A stretch of 64,000 nt of DNA from Caldilinea sp. CFX5 (GTDB lineage Bacteria; Chloroflexota; Anaerolineae; Caldilineales; Caldilineaceae): the NCBI GenBank assembly GCA_021405325.1, contig QWII01000058.1, positions 85,180 through 149,179 of the forward strand, in the 5' to 3' direction. Made by a program: the position numbers and the translations under genes. The notes beneath the pieces are model-generated. The model saw only the letters and a list, made by a program, of their open reading frames with translations, was not told the origin of the DNA and ran no database searches. Shown here piece after piece: positions 63,530 through 64,000 of the stretch; position 1 is the first letter of the stretch; the number at the start of each line of letters is the position of its first letter.

Positions 63530-64000
63530 ATGGCAACGAATCTGTTTGTCCGTTGGGCTACCGCACTTGTTCTGTTGGTGCTAACCGCTTGCCAGCCCAT
63601 CCAAGCGCCGGCCCAAAACGCACCGGCGAGCGCCCCTGCCGCCGATGTTGCGCCGTTGCTCGGCAACTTGGGTAATCACAGCCACCCCATCACCACCCAA
63701 TCCGAATTGGCGCAAAAGTATTTTGATGAAGGCTTGATCCTCACCTTTGGCTTTAACCACGCCGTGGCGATCCGTTCCTTCAAAGATGCGCTCAAACTTG
63801 ATCCTGAATGCGCCATGTGCTACTGGGGCATTGCCTATGCCCTCGGCCCCAATATCAATGCCCTGATGGAACCAACTGCCGTTCCCGAAGCGTGGTCGGC
63901 TTTGCAAAAAGCGCTGGAACTCGCACCCAACGCCAGCGAAGTCGAACAAGCGTATATCAACGCGCTGGCCCAGCGCTACAACGAAGACCCCAACGCGGAC
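63530..64000 (+). CDS. TPR lipoprotein, N-terminal part (continues past window end)
   Basis: The frame from ATG 63530 stays open to the end of the window (157 codons). The signal ends in the lipobox VLTACQPI, followed by an Ala/Pro-rich linker. Then QKYFDEGLILTFGFNHAVAI, RSFKDALKLDPECAMCYWGI and ALGPNINALMEP are TPR-like helices of a family of exported proteins with CAMCYWG signatures. AAAAAGGAGACG gives a good ribosome site. Probably a periplasmic or surface protein-binding scaffold. Confidence 0.85.
   Translation, partial: MATNLFVRWATALVLLVLTACQPIQAPAQNAPASAPAADVAPLLGNLGNHSHPITTQSELAQKYFDEGLILTFGFNHAVAIRSFKDALKLDPECAMCYWGIAYALGPNINALMEPTAVPEAWSALQKALELAPNASEVEQAYINALAQRYNEDPNAD

Overview
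The window looks like a chromosomal piece of a Chloroflexota bacterium of the Anaerolineae/Caldilineae kind. This is inferred from the mix of genes (paired DUF917 and hydantoinase genes, BTAD and XRE-type STAND regulators, DUF5107 and PD40 envelope proteins, XisI, NYN and TumE-type genes) and from the style of the intergenic DNA. No rRNA or other phylogenetic marker is present, so the assignment is tentative. Nearly every intergenic gap carries a long, almost perfect hairpin drawn from a few recurring sequence families.

Layout. 0-2.3 kb: end of a methyltransferase gene and a polytopic membrane protein. 2.4-9.2 kb, minus strand: a catabolic cluster with a hydantoinase A, a Gfo/Idh/MocA oxidoreductase, two DUF917 paralogues and a phosphodiesterase; a TumA/TumE-like toxin-antitoxin pair sits between the DUF917 genes, and its toxin is frameshifted. 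9.2-14.1 kb: an accessory stretch with an AAA/DUF234 ATPase, two partner genes that have lost their HNH nucleases, a SAP-SUMF1 protein and an orphan XisI. 14.2-18 kb, minus strand: cupin, zinc alcohol dehydrogenase, amidase and acylphosphatase. 18.2-21.1 kb: uvrB and ppk2. 21.1-24.8 kb: a more AT-rich accessory stretch with a secreted zinc metalloprotease, a membrane-anchored companion, a stand-alone LuxR HTH protein, a PD-(D/E)XK-like protein and a second TumA-like gene. 25-27 kb: an NYN/OST-HTH protein. 27.6-33.1 kb: dnaK-grpE-dnaJ converging on gatB across a shared terminator. 33.4-40.4 kb: exported sugar dehydrogenase-like, Asp-box, PD40 and DUF5107 proteins, plus three tRNA genes (Met, Gly, Pro).

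40.7-50.2 kb: a redox operon with a NarI/DsrM-like cytochrome b, a molybdopterin oxidoreductase of the NarB/NasA type, a four-cluster ferredoxin subunit, a membrane-anchored Rieske protein, a small two-helix protein and a TDT-family permease. It is followed by a DUF2249 protein, a cyclic-nucleotide-binding domain fused to a thioredoxin-reductase-like flavoprotein without CxxC, and a YqhA-like protein. 50.3-57 kb: a large BTAD-STAND-TPR regulator with an intergenic-type hairpin inside its coding sequence, and several exported proteins of unknown function. 57-60.3 kb: an XRE-NB-ARC gene with a large internal deletion, beside a group of unknown small genes, two of which share an NA(A)G(R)DI peptide signature. 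This is the best candidate in the window for an undescribed (conflict or signalling) system. 60.3-64 kb: a flavin-dependent monooxygenase-like protein with an SDR, a GNAT remnant, a small unknown protein and the start of a TPR lipoprotein.

The nitrate-type oxidoreductase, the DUF2249 protein and the redox sensor may work together in anaerobic or microaerobic respiration. The hydantoinase/DUF917/amidase/dehydrogenase genes suggest use of cyclic amides or related carbon-nitrogen compounds. Many small accessory genes are broken, and palindromic elements lie at or near several of the breaks.
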